The notes under the pieces: generated by a model | What the model saw: the letters and a program-made list of their open reading frames with translations, nothing else | What the model was told of the DNA's origin: nothing | Databases searched by the model: none | Part shown: positions 8,388 through 16,361 of the stretch, in pieces | Layout of the letters: each line of letters begins with the position of its first letter | How positions within the stretch are numbered: the stretch's first letter is position 1 | Position numbers and translations under genes: made by a program | From: Dyella_A sp050749815 | GTDB taxonomy: Bacteria > Pseudomonadota > Gammaproteobacteria > Xanthomonadales > Rhodanobacteraceae | Direction of reading: 5' to 3' | Length of the DNA stretch: 64,000 nt | NCBI RefSeq assembly: GCF_050749815.1 | Contig: NZ_CP192735.1 | Location: forward strand, 2,852,001-2,916,000

Positions 8388-9326
8388 ATGATTCCCCTGC
8401 GTCTCGTCATCCTTGGTGGCACTGGCTTCGTCGGCGGCCATCTGCTCAACCGACTCGCTCGCGACGGCCACCAGCTCACCGTGCTCACCCGCAACCGCGA
8501 GAAGCACCGCGCGATCGGGGTGATCCCTGGCGTGCGGCTGAAGAGTGTGGATGTGCACGATCCGACGCAGCTGCGTGCGGCGTTCGAAGGCGCCGACGCG
8601 GTGATCAACCTGATCGGCATCCTCAACAACGCTGGACACGAGACATTCCAGCGCGTGCATGTGGAGCTGACCCGGCAGGTGATCGAGGCGTGCAAGGCGG
8701 CCGGCGTGCCGCGCCTGCACCAGATGAGCTCGCTCAAGGCCGGCCAGGGCCTCAGCCAGTACCTCAAGACGCGCGGCGAGGCCGAGGGGCTGGTGCGCCA
8801 GTCCGGCCTGCGCTGGACGCTGTACCAGCCCAGCGTGATCTTCGGCGACGGCGACGGCCTGGTCGGGCGATTCGCCAGGATCCTCAAGCTGACGCCGGTG
8901 CTACCGCTGGCGCGCACGCAGTCCAGGCTCGCACCCACCTACGTTGGCGACGTGGTGGAAGCCATCGCCCGCTGCGTGACCGACGACAAGCGCTCGCTCA
9001 ACCGCAGCTTCGAGCTGTACGGGCCGCAGGTGCTGACTCTGGGCGAGATCGTCGCGGCGATCCGCGACGCCGCCGGCCTGCGCACGCGCATCCTGCCGCT
9101 GCCCGATGCGCTGGGCCGGCTGCAGGCGCAGTTCGCCGAGCTGCTGCCGGGCAAGCCGTTCTCGCTGGACAACTTCCGCTCACTGCGCACCGACTCGGTG
9201 GGCAAGGTCGACGGCTACGCCGCGCTGGGCATCGTGCCGCAGCCATTCACGCCATGGCTGGAGCGGCTGATCCACGGCCTGCCGCGCCAGCGCCGGCTCG
9301 ATCACGCGCGCACGCTGCGCCGCTGA
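8388..9326 (+). CDS. Complex I NDUFA9-like NAD(P)-binding protein (atypical SDR)
   Basis: A 312-residue Rossmann-fold protein of the atypical short-chain dehydrogenase group that includes the NDUFA9 subunit of complex I. The nucleotide-binding motif GGTGFVGGHL is at residues 10-19, followed by NLIGILNN and the QPSVIFGDGDG motif typical of this subgroup. The classical catalytic YxxxK is replaced by YLKTRGEAE. Bacterial homologs are generally annotated as NAD(P)H-binding or complex I intermediate-associated proteins; the reaction is not established. The gene follows slt after 27 bp and ends before an intrinsic terminator. Confidence 0.85.
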   Translation: MIPLRLVILGGTGFVGGHLLNRLARDGHQLTVLTRNREKHRAIGVIPGVRLKSVDVHDPTQLRAAFEGADAVINLIGILNNAGHETFQRVHVELTRQVIEACKAAGVPRLHQMSSLKAGQGLSQYLKTRGEAEGLVRQSGLRWTLYQPSVIFGDGDGLVGRFARILKLTPVLPLARTQSRLAPTYVGDVVEAIARCVTDDKRSLNRSFELYGPQVLTLGEIVAAIRDAAGLRTRILPLPDALGRLQAQFAELLPGKPFSLDNFRSLRTDSVGKVDGYAALGIVPQPFTPWLERLIHGLPRQRRLDHARTLRR

Positions 9327-9348
9327 TCGAGCCGCCCAGGCCATTGGA

Positions 9349-11031
9349 TCAATGCGCCGCGGCCTCCGCGGCGTCTTTTTTTGTCCCCGCTGCGGCAGGC
9401 TTCGCGAGCAGCTCGCGGAGCTTGAGGTACACACCGTTGGTCCAGCCGAAGCCGATCACGTTGTCGGTATAGCCGGCGGTGATCTTGACGTCCGCATTGC
9501 CGCTGACCATGTTGTATTTCTCGCGGATGGTGCCATCGGCAGCGAGGCTGCGGTCCACCGTGCCGGTGAACTTGCCGGCAAGGCGACGCGCGTCGTCGTG
9601 GAAGCCGTAGTCGTCCAGTCCCTTCACCGCCAGCCAGTTGGTCGGCGCCCAGCCGAATGGTTCGTCCCACTGCGCGCCGCTGGCGTCGCCACTCATCGCC
9701 AGGCCGCCCTTGCGCTCGAACAGCGCCAGGTGGTCGCGCACCGCCTTGCCCTGCGCCGGCGTGGCGAGGCCAGCCCACAACGGATAGAAGGTGGTGAGGT
9801 ACGGCTCGGCGGACGGCTTGCCGGTGGTGGTGTCGTAGTCCATGAACAGGCCGCGGTCGGCGCGCCACAGGTATTTGTTGATGGCGGCCTTGCGCGCCGC
9901 GGCCAGCTTCGCCCAGTGCGCCGCCTCGTCCGGCTTGCCCAGCCGCAGCGCGAAATCGTGCAGGTCGCGCTCGTAGCGGTACAGCAGGCTGTTGAGGCCC
10001 ACCGCCGCGTAATGATGGGTGGCGGCGCCGTACGGACCGAAGTGGAAGTTGGTGTCGAAGCCGGACTCGCGCATGGCGCGGTCGCCCGCGTAGTAGTCGG
10101 CGCTGAGCCGGTAGCCATCGGCCCAGGCATCGGCGCACACGCGTGAGGCTGCCAGGTCGCAGCTGATCTTCTTCAGCCGGGCCGTTTCGGCCGGATCGGG
10201 GTGCTCGGCGGACTTCACCAGGTAGTCGCGGTTCTGCTCCGGGTGCTTGCGCAGATAGCGGATCACACCCTTGAGATAACCGGCGTCGCGCATCTCCAGC
10301 ACCGGGCCGGCGCCCAGGTCCATGTAGCGGGCCAGGCCGGTGTCGCCGGCGCGGTGCGCGGCGCTGGTCCAGATCGCGTGGTCCTTCACGGCCTGCGGAT
10401 AGGCCTTGCGCAGCCATGCGGCGGCGGCATCGGCATCAGGAAAACTGGCGCGGTCATCCAGCACCGCCCGCATCATCGCGGTGAGGAACGGCGGCTGCGA
10501 GCGGCTGAAGTAGTAGGTGCGGTTGGCGTTGAGCACGCCGCCGTAGTGGTCGATCTCGTACAGGAAGTTCTCCACCATGCCGCGCGCCAGATCTTCGCGG
10601 TGATCGGCCACCAGACCGAGCACGATGAAGTAGCTGTCCCAGCCGTACATCTCGTTGAACATGCCGCCGGGCACCACGTAGGGATGCGGCAGGTAGAGCA
10701 GGCCCTGCGCCGGCAGTGTGCGCGCGTCGATCTGGCCCAGCGCGGTGACCGGCTGCGGCAGGCGACGCACGTCCACCTTGCAGCGCTGCTGGGTGGCGGC
10801 GAGCGCGGCGGGCATCGGCACGTCGGCCGGCAGATACAGCACCGGCTCGGTGGCCACCTTGGGATCGACCAGCGAGGCGCAGTCGTCGGTGGCGCGGGTG
10901 AGCGTGGTCCAGGCGTGGTCGATGTACGCGCGGGTGCGCGCCGGATCGGCCGCCTGGGTGCCGGCCAGCGAGCCGGCCGACGCGGAAGCGAACAGGGCGA
11001 AGGCGAGAACGGAACGGAGCAGACGGATCAT
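9349..11031 (-). CDS. treA: Periplasmic trehalase, glycoside hydrolase family 37
   Basis: Hydrolyses alpha,alpha-trehalose to two glucose molecules. The 560-residue protein has a signal peptide (about residues 1-27), so a periplasmic location like E. coli TreA is expected. Both family signatures are present: PGGMFNEMYGWDSYF near residue 145 and QWDEPFGWAPTNW near residue 455, together with DTNFHFGPYG in the substrate-binding region. Length matches E. coli TreA (565). The gene diverges from cca and converges with the NDUFA9-like gene, whose terminator it contains. It allows use of external trehalose or degradation under osmotic change (family knowledge). Confidence 0.95.
   Translation of the reverse strand: MIRLLRSVLAFALFASASAGSLAGTQAADPARTRAYIDHAWTTLTRATDDCASLVDPKVATEPVLYLPADVPMPAALAATQQRCKVDVRRLPQPVTALGQIDARTLPAQGLLYLPHPYVVPGGMFNEMYGWDSYFIVLGLVADHREDLARGMVENFLYEIDHYGGVLNANRTYYFSRSQPPFLTAMMRAVLDDRASFPDADAAAAWLRKAYPQAVKDHAIWTSAAHRAGDTGLARYMDLGAGPVLEMRDAGYLKGVIRYLRKHPEQNRDYLVKSAEHPDPAETARLKKISCDLAASRVCADAWADGYRLSADYYAGDRAMRESGFDTNFHFGPYGAATHHYAAVGLNSLLYRYERDLHDFALRLGKPDEAAHWAKLAAARKAAINKYLWRADRGLFMDYDTTTGKPSAEPYLTTFYPLWAGLATPAQGKAVRDHLALFERKGGLAMSGDASGAQWDEPFGWAPTNWLAVKGLDDYGFHDDARRLAGKFTGTVDRSLAADGTIREKYNMVSGNADVKITAGYTDNVIGFGWTNGVYLKLRELLAKPAAAGTKKDAAEAAAH
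9355..9384 (+). terminator. Intrinsic terminator for the NDUFA9-like gene, inside the trehalase coding end
   Basis: An 8-bp stem (CGCCGCGG / CCGCGGCG, loop CCT) is followed by TCTTTTTTTG. It reads as a rho-independent terminator on the plus strand, 28 bp past the NDUFA9-like stop, yet lies entirely within the last codons of the convergent trehalase gene, where it encodes the Lys-Lys-Asp-Ala-Ala-Glu-Ala region. Confidence 0.8.
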
Positions 11032-11136
11032 CGCGGGGAACCTTCAATGGTGGCGACGGACCCACGCGAGCATAACCCCGCCGCGCCGGGCCCGCTGTGG
11101 CAGAGACGTGAAAGGCGCGCATGGCAGAATGGCCCG

Positions 11137-12366
11137 ATGCACTGTTACCTCGTCGGCGGCGCCGTCCGCGATCACCTGCTCGGCCGCCCCGTGGTCGACC
11201 GCGATCACGTGGTGGTCGGCGCGCGTCCGGACGAGCTGCTGGCGCTGGGCTATCGTCCGGTGGGCAAGGATTTCCCGGTGTTCCTGCATCCGCAGACCGG
11301 CGAGGAATACGCGCTGGCGCGCACCGAGCGCAAGACCGGGCGCGGCTACCACGGCTTTGCCTTCCACGCCGAGCCGGAGGTGACGCTGGAGGAGGATCTG
11401 GCCCGCCGCGACCTCACCATCAACGCCATCGCGCAGGACGAGGCCGGCGCGCTGGTCGACCCCTACGGCGGCGTGCGCGATCTCGAGGCGCGCGTGCTGC
11501 GCCACGTGTCGCCGGCGTTCGTCGAGGATCCCGTCCGCCTGCTGCGCGTGGCGCGTTTCGCCGCGCGCTTCGCACCGCTGGGCTTCACCGTGGCGCCGGA
11601 GACGATGGCGCTGATGCGGCAGATGGTGGCGGACGGCGAGGTGGATCACCTGGTGCCCGAACGCGTGTGGGCCGAAACGCGCAAGGCGCTGAGCGAGGCG
11701 CAGCCCTCGGCGTTCCTGCGCGTGCTGCGCGAGAGCGGCGCGCTGGCGGTGCTGTTTCCCGAGATCGACGCGCTGTACGGCGTGCCGCAGCGCGCCGAGT
11801 TCCATCCGGAAATCGACACCGGCACGCACATGGAGCTGGTGCTCGACGCCGCCGCCACGATCGCGCCGGGCGACGAGCTGGTGGGCTACTGCGCGCTGTG
11901 CCACGACCTCGGCAAGGCGCTGACGCCGGCCGACGCGCTGCCGCGCCACATTGGTCACGAGCATGCCGGCGTGCCGCGCGTGCGCGCGCTGTCGGCGCGG
12001 CTGAAGGTGCCCACCGAGCACGCGGCGCTGGCCGAACTGGTGTGCCGCGAGCACCTCAACGCGCACCGCGCGCTGGAGCTCAAGCCGGCCACCGTGATGA
12101 AGCTGCTGAGCGCGCTGGACGCGCTGCGCCGGCCGGCGCGGCTGGAGACGTTCCTGGCCGCCTGCTGGGCCGACAAGCGTGGCCGGCTCGGCCACGCCGA
12201 GGACGACTATCCGCCGGCGGATTACCTGCGCCGCGCCTGCGCGGCGGCCGCGGCGGTGCAGGCCGCACCGTTCATCGCCGACGGGCTCAAGGGTCCGGCG
12301 GTCGGCGCCGCGATGGAGGCGGCCCGCGTCAAAGCCATTGCTAACGTGAAACTCGCTAGCATCTAG
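11137..12366 (+). CDS. cca: Multifunctional CCA tRNA nucleotidyltransferase
   Basis: Adds or repairs the 3'-CCA end of tRNAs. The 409-residue length and architecture match E. coli Cca (412). The nucleotidyltransferase head has LVGGAVRDHLLG with the following VVDRDHVVVG carrying the metal-binding acids, and RRDLTINAIA in the neck. The C-terminal half contains an HD phosphohydrolase motif (CHDLGKAL near residue 255), the feature of the multifunctional class. The ATG at 11137 is chosen because it opens directly with MHCYLVGGAVRD as in other proteobacteria. The gene is divergent from the trehalase gene. Confidence 0.96.
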   Translation: MHCYLVGGAVRDHLLGRPVVDRDHVVVGARPDELLALGYRPVGKDFPVFLHPQTGEEYALARTERKTGRGYHGFAFHAEPEVTLEEDLARRDLTINAIAQDEAGALVDPYGGVRDLEARVLRHVSPAFVEDPVRLLRVARFAARFAPLGFTVAPETMALMRQMVADGEVDHLVPERVWAETRKALSEAQPSAFLRVLRESGALAVLFPEIDALYGVPQRAEFHPEIDTGTHMELVLDAAATIAPGDELVGYCALCHDLGKALTPADALPRHIGHEHAGVPRVRALSARLKVPTEHAALAELVCREHLNAHRALELKPATVMKLLSALDALRRPARLETFLAACWADKRGRLGHAEDDYPPADYLRRACAAAAAVQAAPFIADGLKGPAVGAAMEAARVKAIANVKLASI

Positions 12367-12421
12367 CCCTTTCCCGCGGCGCCGCCTTCGGCCGCCGCCC
12401 CCTGATCTGCCGGAGTTGCCC

Positions 12422-14620
12422 GTGTCCCTGAGCTTCCGTTCGCCCTCGCCGCTGCGCCAGCGGTTGCGCCCCCTCGGCTGGCTGGCCGGTGCCTATCTGC
12501 TGATCGGCGTAGTCACCCGCATCGCCCTGCTGGTGATGACCGGCAGCGGCGTGTCGCCCAACCCGCTCAACTACCTGTACGCGTTCGGCGTCGGCGCGAT
12601 CTCGGATCTGCTCACCTTCGTCTACGTGGCCTGGCCGCTGGTGCTGTTCCTGTGGATCGTGCCCACCGACCGGCCGCTGGTACGCGCGCCCGGCCGCTGG
12701 CTGGCATGGATCGGCGCGCTGCTGGCCGGCTTCGCGCTGTGCTGGGGCGTGCTGCACCTGATCTGGAAGGCCAGCCTGCACGAGGTGTGGCCGCTGGCGA
12801 TCGTGGTGATCTACCTGCTGCCGCTGCCCGCGCTGGCGTACAACCGCCGCAGCGGTCGCGGCTACCTGTACGGGCTGTGCCTGGCGCTGCTGTTCGGACT
12901 GTTGTTCGTGGCGGCCTCGGAGCTGGTGTTCTGGCAGGAGTTCGGCGTGCGCTTCAATTTCATCGCGGTGGACTACCTCGTCTACACCACCGAGGTGATC
13001 GGCAACATCCGCGAGTCGTATCCGATCGGTACCTGGCTGGCGCTGCTGGCGGCGGTGGCGGTGATCGTGCTGTGGGCCACGCGCCGGCGCGTGCACCAGC
13101 GCGATGCCGGCACCCGCTTCGCCCAGCGCAGCGCGCTGGCCGCGGTGTGGCTGGTGCTGAGCGTGGCGGTGACCGCCGGCATCACCGCCGATATGAAGGA
13201 CCGCACGTCCAACAACTACGTCAACGAGCTGGCCGGCAACGGCATCTTCCAGTTCTTCGCCGCGTTCCGCTCCAGCCACCTCGACTACGCGAAGTTCTAC
13301 CGCACCCTGCCGGAAACCGAGGCCTACACCCGCGTGCGCGAGCTGTTGAAGACGCCCGAGGCGACCTACCTCAGCGACAACCCGCACGATCTCACCCGCG
13401 CCATCCGCCATGCCGGCCCGGAGCAGCACCTCAACGTGGTGCTGATCAGCGTGGAAAGCCTCTCGGCCGACTACCTGGGCGTGTTCGGCAACAAGGAAGG
13501 CCTCACCCCGCAGCTGGATGCGCTGTCCAACAACAGCCTGTTCTTCGAGAACGTCTACGCCAACGGCACGCGCACCGTCCGCGGGCTCGAGGCGCTGTCG
13601 CTGTCGGTGCCGCCGACGCCGGGCGACTCGGTGATCAAGATGAAGAACAACGAGAACCTGTTCTCGCTAGCGGACATCTTCAACGATCGCGGCTACGTGT
13701 CGGAGTTTGTCTACGGTGGCTACGGCTACTTCGACAACATGAACTACTTCTTCAGCCACAACGGCTACCTGGCGGTGGACCGCAAGGATTTCCCCAAGGG
13801 CGCGACCATCCATCACGAAAACGTGTGGGGCGTGTCCGACGAAGATCTGTTCACCATGGCGCTGGCGCAGATGGACCAGGTGCATGCGCAGGGCAAGCCG
13901 TTCTTCCTGCACATCATGACCACCTCCAACCACCGCCCGTACACCTTCCCCGAAGGCCGGGTGAAGTTCCCGCAGGGCTCGCGTGCCGGCGCGGTGGCGT
14001 ACACCGACTGGTCGATCGGCGACTTCCTCAAGCGCGCCAAGGACAAGCCGTACTTCAACGACACCGTGTTCGTGATCACCGCCGACCACGATGCGGCCAG
14101 CGCGGGCAAGTCGAGCATCCCGATCAACCGCTACCACATCCCGCTGTGGATCTATGCGCCGGCGCACATCGCACCGCGCAAGGTCGAGCGCCTCACCGCG
14201 CAGATCGACATCCCGCCGACCCTGCTCGGCCTGCTCCACTTCAGCTATCGCAGCCGCTTCTTCGGCTACGACGTGTTCCAGCTCGAACCCGGGCGCGAGC
14301 GCGCGTTCCCGGCCACCTACGAGAAGCTCGGCTACCTGCGCCACAACGTGCTCACCGCGCTGGAGCCGGGCCGCAAGATGGAGCAGCTGATTCCCGACTT
14401 CGACACGGGCGACGCCAAGCCCGCCTCGCCGGTGAACAACGCGCTGGTGAACGATGCGATCGCCTACTACCAGGTGGCCGCGAACCTGTTCAAGCACGGC
14501 GAGCTGGCGCGCCGGCCGGAAGACTCCACGCCGGTGAGCCCCGCCGAGTCCGCGCCGGCAGCGGCGAGCAGCAGCGCGGCACCCGCGCCGGCCAGCTCAG
14601 CCGCCGCGCCGACGCCGTAA
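12422..14620 (+). CDS. LTA synthase-like sulfatase/phosphoglycerol transferase family membrane protein
   Basis: A 732-residue inner-membrane enzyme of the alkaline-phosphatase superfamily. Five membrane helices occupy roughly residues 15-210 and an extracytoplasmic sulfatase-like domain follows. Metal-site features are VLISVESLSADYLG, the candidate nucleophile Thr383/Thr385 in NGTRTVRG, and ITADHDAA. Gram-negative members transfer phosphoglycerol or phosphoethanolamine groups to periplasmic glycans; the substrate here is unknown. The start is taken as GTG 12422, six bases after CGGAG; the in-frame TTG at 12416 is less likely. The last 33 residues are a Pro/Ala/Ser tail, and the final 24 bases overlap convergent vanZ. 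Confidence 0.87.
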   Translation: MSLSFRSPSPLRQRLRPLGWLAGAYLLIGVVTRIALLVMTGSGVSPNPLNYLYAFGVGAISDLLTFVYVAWPLVLFLWIVPTDRPLVRAPGRWLAWIGALLAGFALCWGVLHLIWKASLHEVWPLAIVVIYLLPLPALAYNRRSGRGYLYGLCLALLFGLLFVAASELVFWQEFGVRFNFIAVDYLVYTTEVIGNIRESYPIGTWLALLAAVAVIVLWATRRRVHQRDAGTRFAQRSALAAVWLVLSVAVTAGITADMKDRTSNNYVNELAGNGIFQFFAAFRSSHLDYAKFYRTLPETEAYTRVRELLKTPEATYLSDNPHDLTRAIRHAGPEQHLNVVLISVESLSADYLGVFGNKEGLTPQLDALSNNSLFFENVYANGTRTVRGLEALSLSVPPTPGDSVIKMKNNENLFSLADIFNDRGYVSEFVYGGYGYFDNMNYFFSHNGYLAVDRKDFPKGATIHHENVWGVSDEDLFTMALAQMDQVHAQGKPFFLHIMTTSNHRPYTFPEGRVKFPQGSRAGAVAYTDWSIGDFLKRAKDKPYFNDTVFVITADHDAASAGKSSIPINRYHIPLWIYAPAHIAPRKVERLTAQIDIPPTLLGLLHFSYRSRFFGYDVFQLEPGRERAFPATYEKLGYLRHNVLTALEPGRKMEQLIPDFDTGDAKPASPVNNALVNDAIAYYQVAANLFKHGELARRPEDSTPVSPAESAPAAASSSAAPAPASSAAAPTP

Positions 14621-15004
14621 CCACGCCTCGCCGCTCGCCAGCACACGGGCGAGCGGCGTGCGCAGCAGCAACCCCGCCTGGGCAATGCCGACCGCGTCGG
14701 CGAGCACATCGAACGGATCGGCGTCGCGCGGTGGATCGAGCCACTGCGCAAACTCGATGAATACGCCGAACACCAGGCAGACCAGCGCCGCGCCGATGCG
14801 GCGGCGGCGATCGGCGTAGACGTTGCCCCACCAGCCCATCAGGCAGGTGAAGGCGAACGCGTGCAGCAGCTTGTCGCCGTCCGGCACCGCCAGCGTGATG
14901 TCCGGGTCCGGGCGCAGCGCCATCCACAGCGTCCACGCCATCACCAGCACGCCCAGCGCCACCCAGGTGCGATGGAACTGCAGGCGGCTGGAAGTGGCGA
15001 TCAC
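14597..15004 (-). CDS. VanZ-family membrane protein
   Basis: A 135-residue protein with four predicted membrane helices and the VanZ family pattern: DKLLHAFAF in the second helix region and the conserved FIEFAQWLDPPRDADPFDVLADAVG block. VanZ itself gives low-level teicoplanin resistance in enterococci, but most Gram-negative members have no known role, so resistance should not be inferred. The start is GTG 15004 and overlaps the stop of the midA-like gene by four bases (GTGA), implying translational coupling. The 3' end overlaps the LTA-synthase-like gene by 24 bp. Confidence 0.85.
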   Translation of the reverse strand: MIATSSRLQFHRTWVALGVLVMAWTLWMALRPDPDITLAVPDGDKLLHAFAFTCLMGWWGNVYADRRRRIGAALVCLVFGVFIEFAQWLDPPRDADPFDVLADAVGIAQAGLLLRTPLARVLASGEAWLRRRRGG

Positions 15005-16194
15005 AGACGCGCGGCGTGGTCGCCGTCGATAAGGTCGGCCGGCAGCGGCAGCGGGTCCAGGCCGCGGGCGAACAGCATCGCCTGGAAGCGCTCGCCCATC
15101 TGCTCGGGCAGGGTGAGCCGCTTTACCTGCTGGGCGAGGCGGTAGCGCGCCGCTTCATCCGGCGCGTTCGCGTAGGCCGCCTCGAACGCCTGCGGCAGGC
15201 CGGCACCGATCAGGAACGCCGACTGCGGCAGGTAGCTGGCGAGCCGGAAGCCAGCGCGCACGCCGGCCTCGGCCAGCGCACTGAAATCCACCGAGGCGGT
15301 GAGGTCATTGAGGCCGGGCAGGTACAGCGGATCGGCGTGGCTGCGGTGGCGGTAGTGCGCCATCAGCGTGCCGTCGCGGCGTTCGGGCAGATAGAACTCG
15401 CGGCGGGTGTAGCCGTAGTCGACGAACAGCATCAGCCCGGCCTCCAGCGTGCCGGCGATCGCCTGCAGCCACGCGGCCAGCTGCGGCAACAGCTCGGAGC
15501 GGTAACCGTCGTCGAACGGTACACCCAGTTCGCGTTCGAGCTGGCGCACGGCGTGGACCAGGGCGGTGTCGGCCGGGCGATCCTCGCGCGCCAGGCGGCC
15601 GTCGTCGCCCAGGCCCACGCACTCTTCCCACACCGCGCCATCGTGGATCGCGAAGCGGGTGGCGGGCAGCGCGTCGATCACCTCGTTGGCGAACAGCACC
15701 CCGCGCCACTGATCCGTCGGCGGCCGGTCGAGCCAGTGCACGCGCGCGGCGACATCCGGTGGAAGCGCGGCGACCAGACGTTCGCGCTGACGCTCGCGCA
15801 GATCCGCACTGGATTCGAGGATGGCGTAGCGGCGCGGCAGCGTGCCGGCTTCGTGCATGGCGCGCAAGGCGGCTTCGGCGAAGGCGCCGCTGCCGGCGCC
15901 GAGCTCGAGGAACTCGGCCGCGTCACCCAGCTGGGCGAGGGTGCCCTGCACCGCTTGCACCACGCAGCGCGCGAACAGCTCGCCCAGTTCCGGCGCGGTG
16001 ATGAAGTCGCCGGCCGCGCCAAACTTGGTGGCGCCCGCGCTGTAGTAGCCCAGCCCGGGTGTGTACAGGCAGCGCTCCATGTATTGCGCGAACGGCATCG
16101 GCCCATGCGCGGCGATGTGCTCGCGCAGCTGGGCGAGCAGGCGCTCGGAGTGCGCGCGTTCGTCGGCGGACGGTTCGGGAAGTCGGTTGTGCAT
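15001..16194 (-). CDS. Class I SAM-dependent methyltransferase, MidA/NDUFAF7 family
   Basis: A 397-residue protein of the MidA family (DUF185), homologous to mitochondrial NDUFAF7, an arginine methyltransferase needed for complex I assembly. Visible features are GYYSAGATKFGAAGDFITAP in the N-terminal part, the SAM-binding FLELGAGSGAFAE near residue 95, LFANEVIDALPATRF near residue 170 and FVDYGYTRREFY. The bacterial substrate is not established. The ATG at 16194 is preferred over the in-frame TTG at 16224. It overlaps vanZ by four bases. Confidence 0.9.
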   Translation of the reverse strand: MHNRLPEPSADERAHSERLLAQLREHIAAHGPMPFAQYMERCLYTPGLGYYSAGATKFGAAGDFITAPELGELFARCVVQAVQGTLAQLGDAAEFLELGAGSGAFAEAALRAMHEAGTLPRRYAILESSADLRERQRERLVAALPPDVAARVHWLDRPPTDQWRGVLFANEVIDALPATRFAIHDGAVWEECVGLGDDGRLAREDRPADTALVHAVRQLERELGVPFDDGYRSELLPQLAAWLQAIAGTLEAGLMLFVDYGYTRREFYLPERRDGTLMAHYRHRSHADPLYLPGLNDLTASVDFSALAEAGVRAGFRLASYLPQSAFLIGAGLPQAFEAAYANAPDEAARYRLAQQVKRLTLPEQMGERFQAMLFARGLDPLPLPADLIDGDHAARL

Positions 16195-16306
16195 GCGCTC
16201 GTCGCTCGGGGAGAACGCGCGCAAGGATAGCGGCTCGGGCGGGCGGCGCCGTGCGCCTTAGCTGACCGGATGGCGACACGCCAAGGGCGATAGAGGTGCT
16301 TGCCCA

Positions 16307-16345
16307 CGTCACGACGGCCGGGGGGAGGAGCCAGTCGTCGTGACG
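16307..16345. other. 10-bp inverted repeat downstream of the TonB receptor
   Basis: CGTCACGACG (16307-16316) and CGTCGTGACG (16336-16345) are perfect inverted repeats around a 19-base purine-rich loop. They lie 17 bp beyond the receptor stop codon on its strand. There is no following T-run, so this may be an RNA 3'-end stabiliser or a rho-dependent end rather than an intrinsic terminator. Confidence 0.5.
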
Positions 16346-16361
16346 CGGCAAGCCGGGGGGA

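Noticed and set aside
16195..16224. TTG 16224 as the start of the MidA-like gene
   Set aside because: ATG 16194 is 10 codons downstream, gives the usual N-terminus, and TTG lacks a better ribosome binding site.
16307..16345. Calling the inverted repeat a rho-independent terminator
   Set aside because: The loop is 19 bases long and no T-run follows on the receptor strand.
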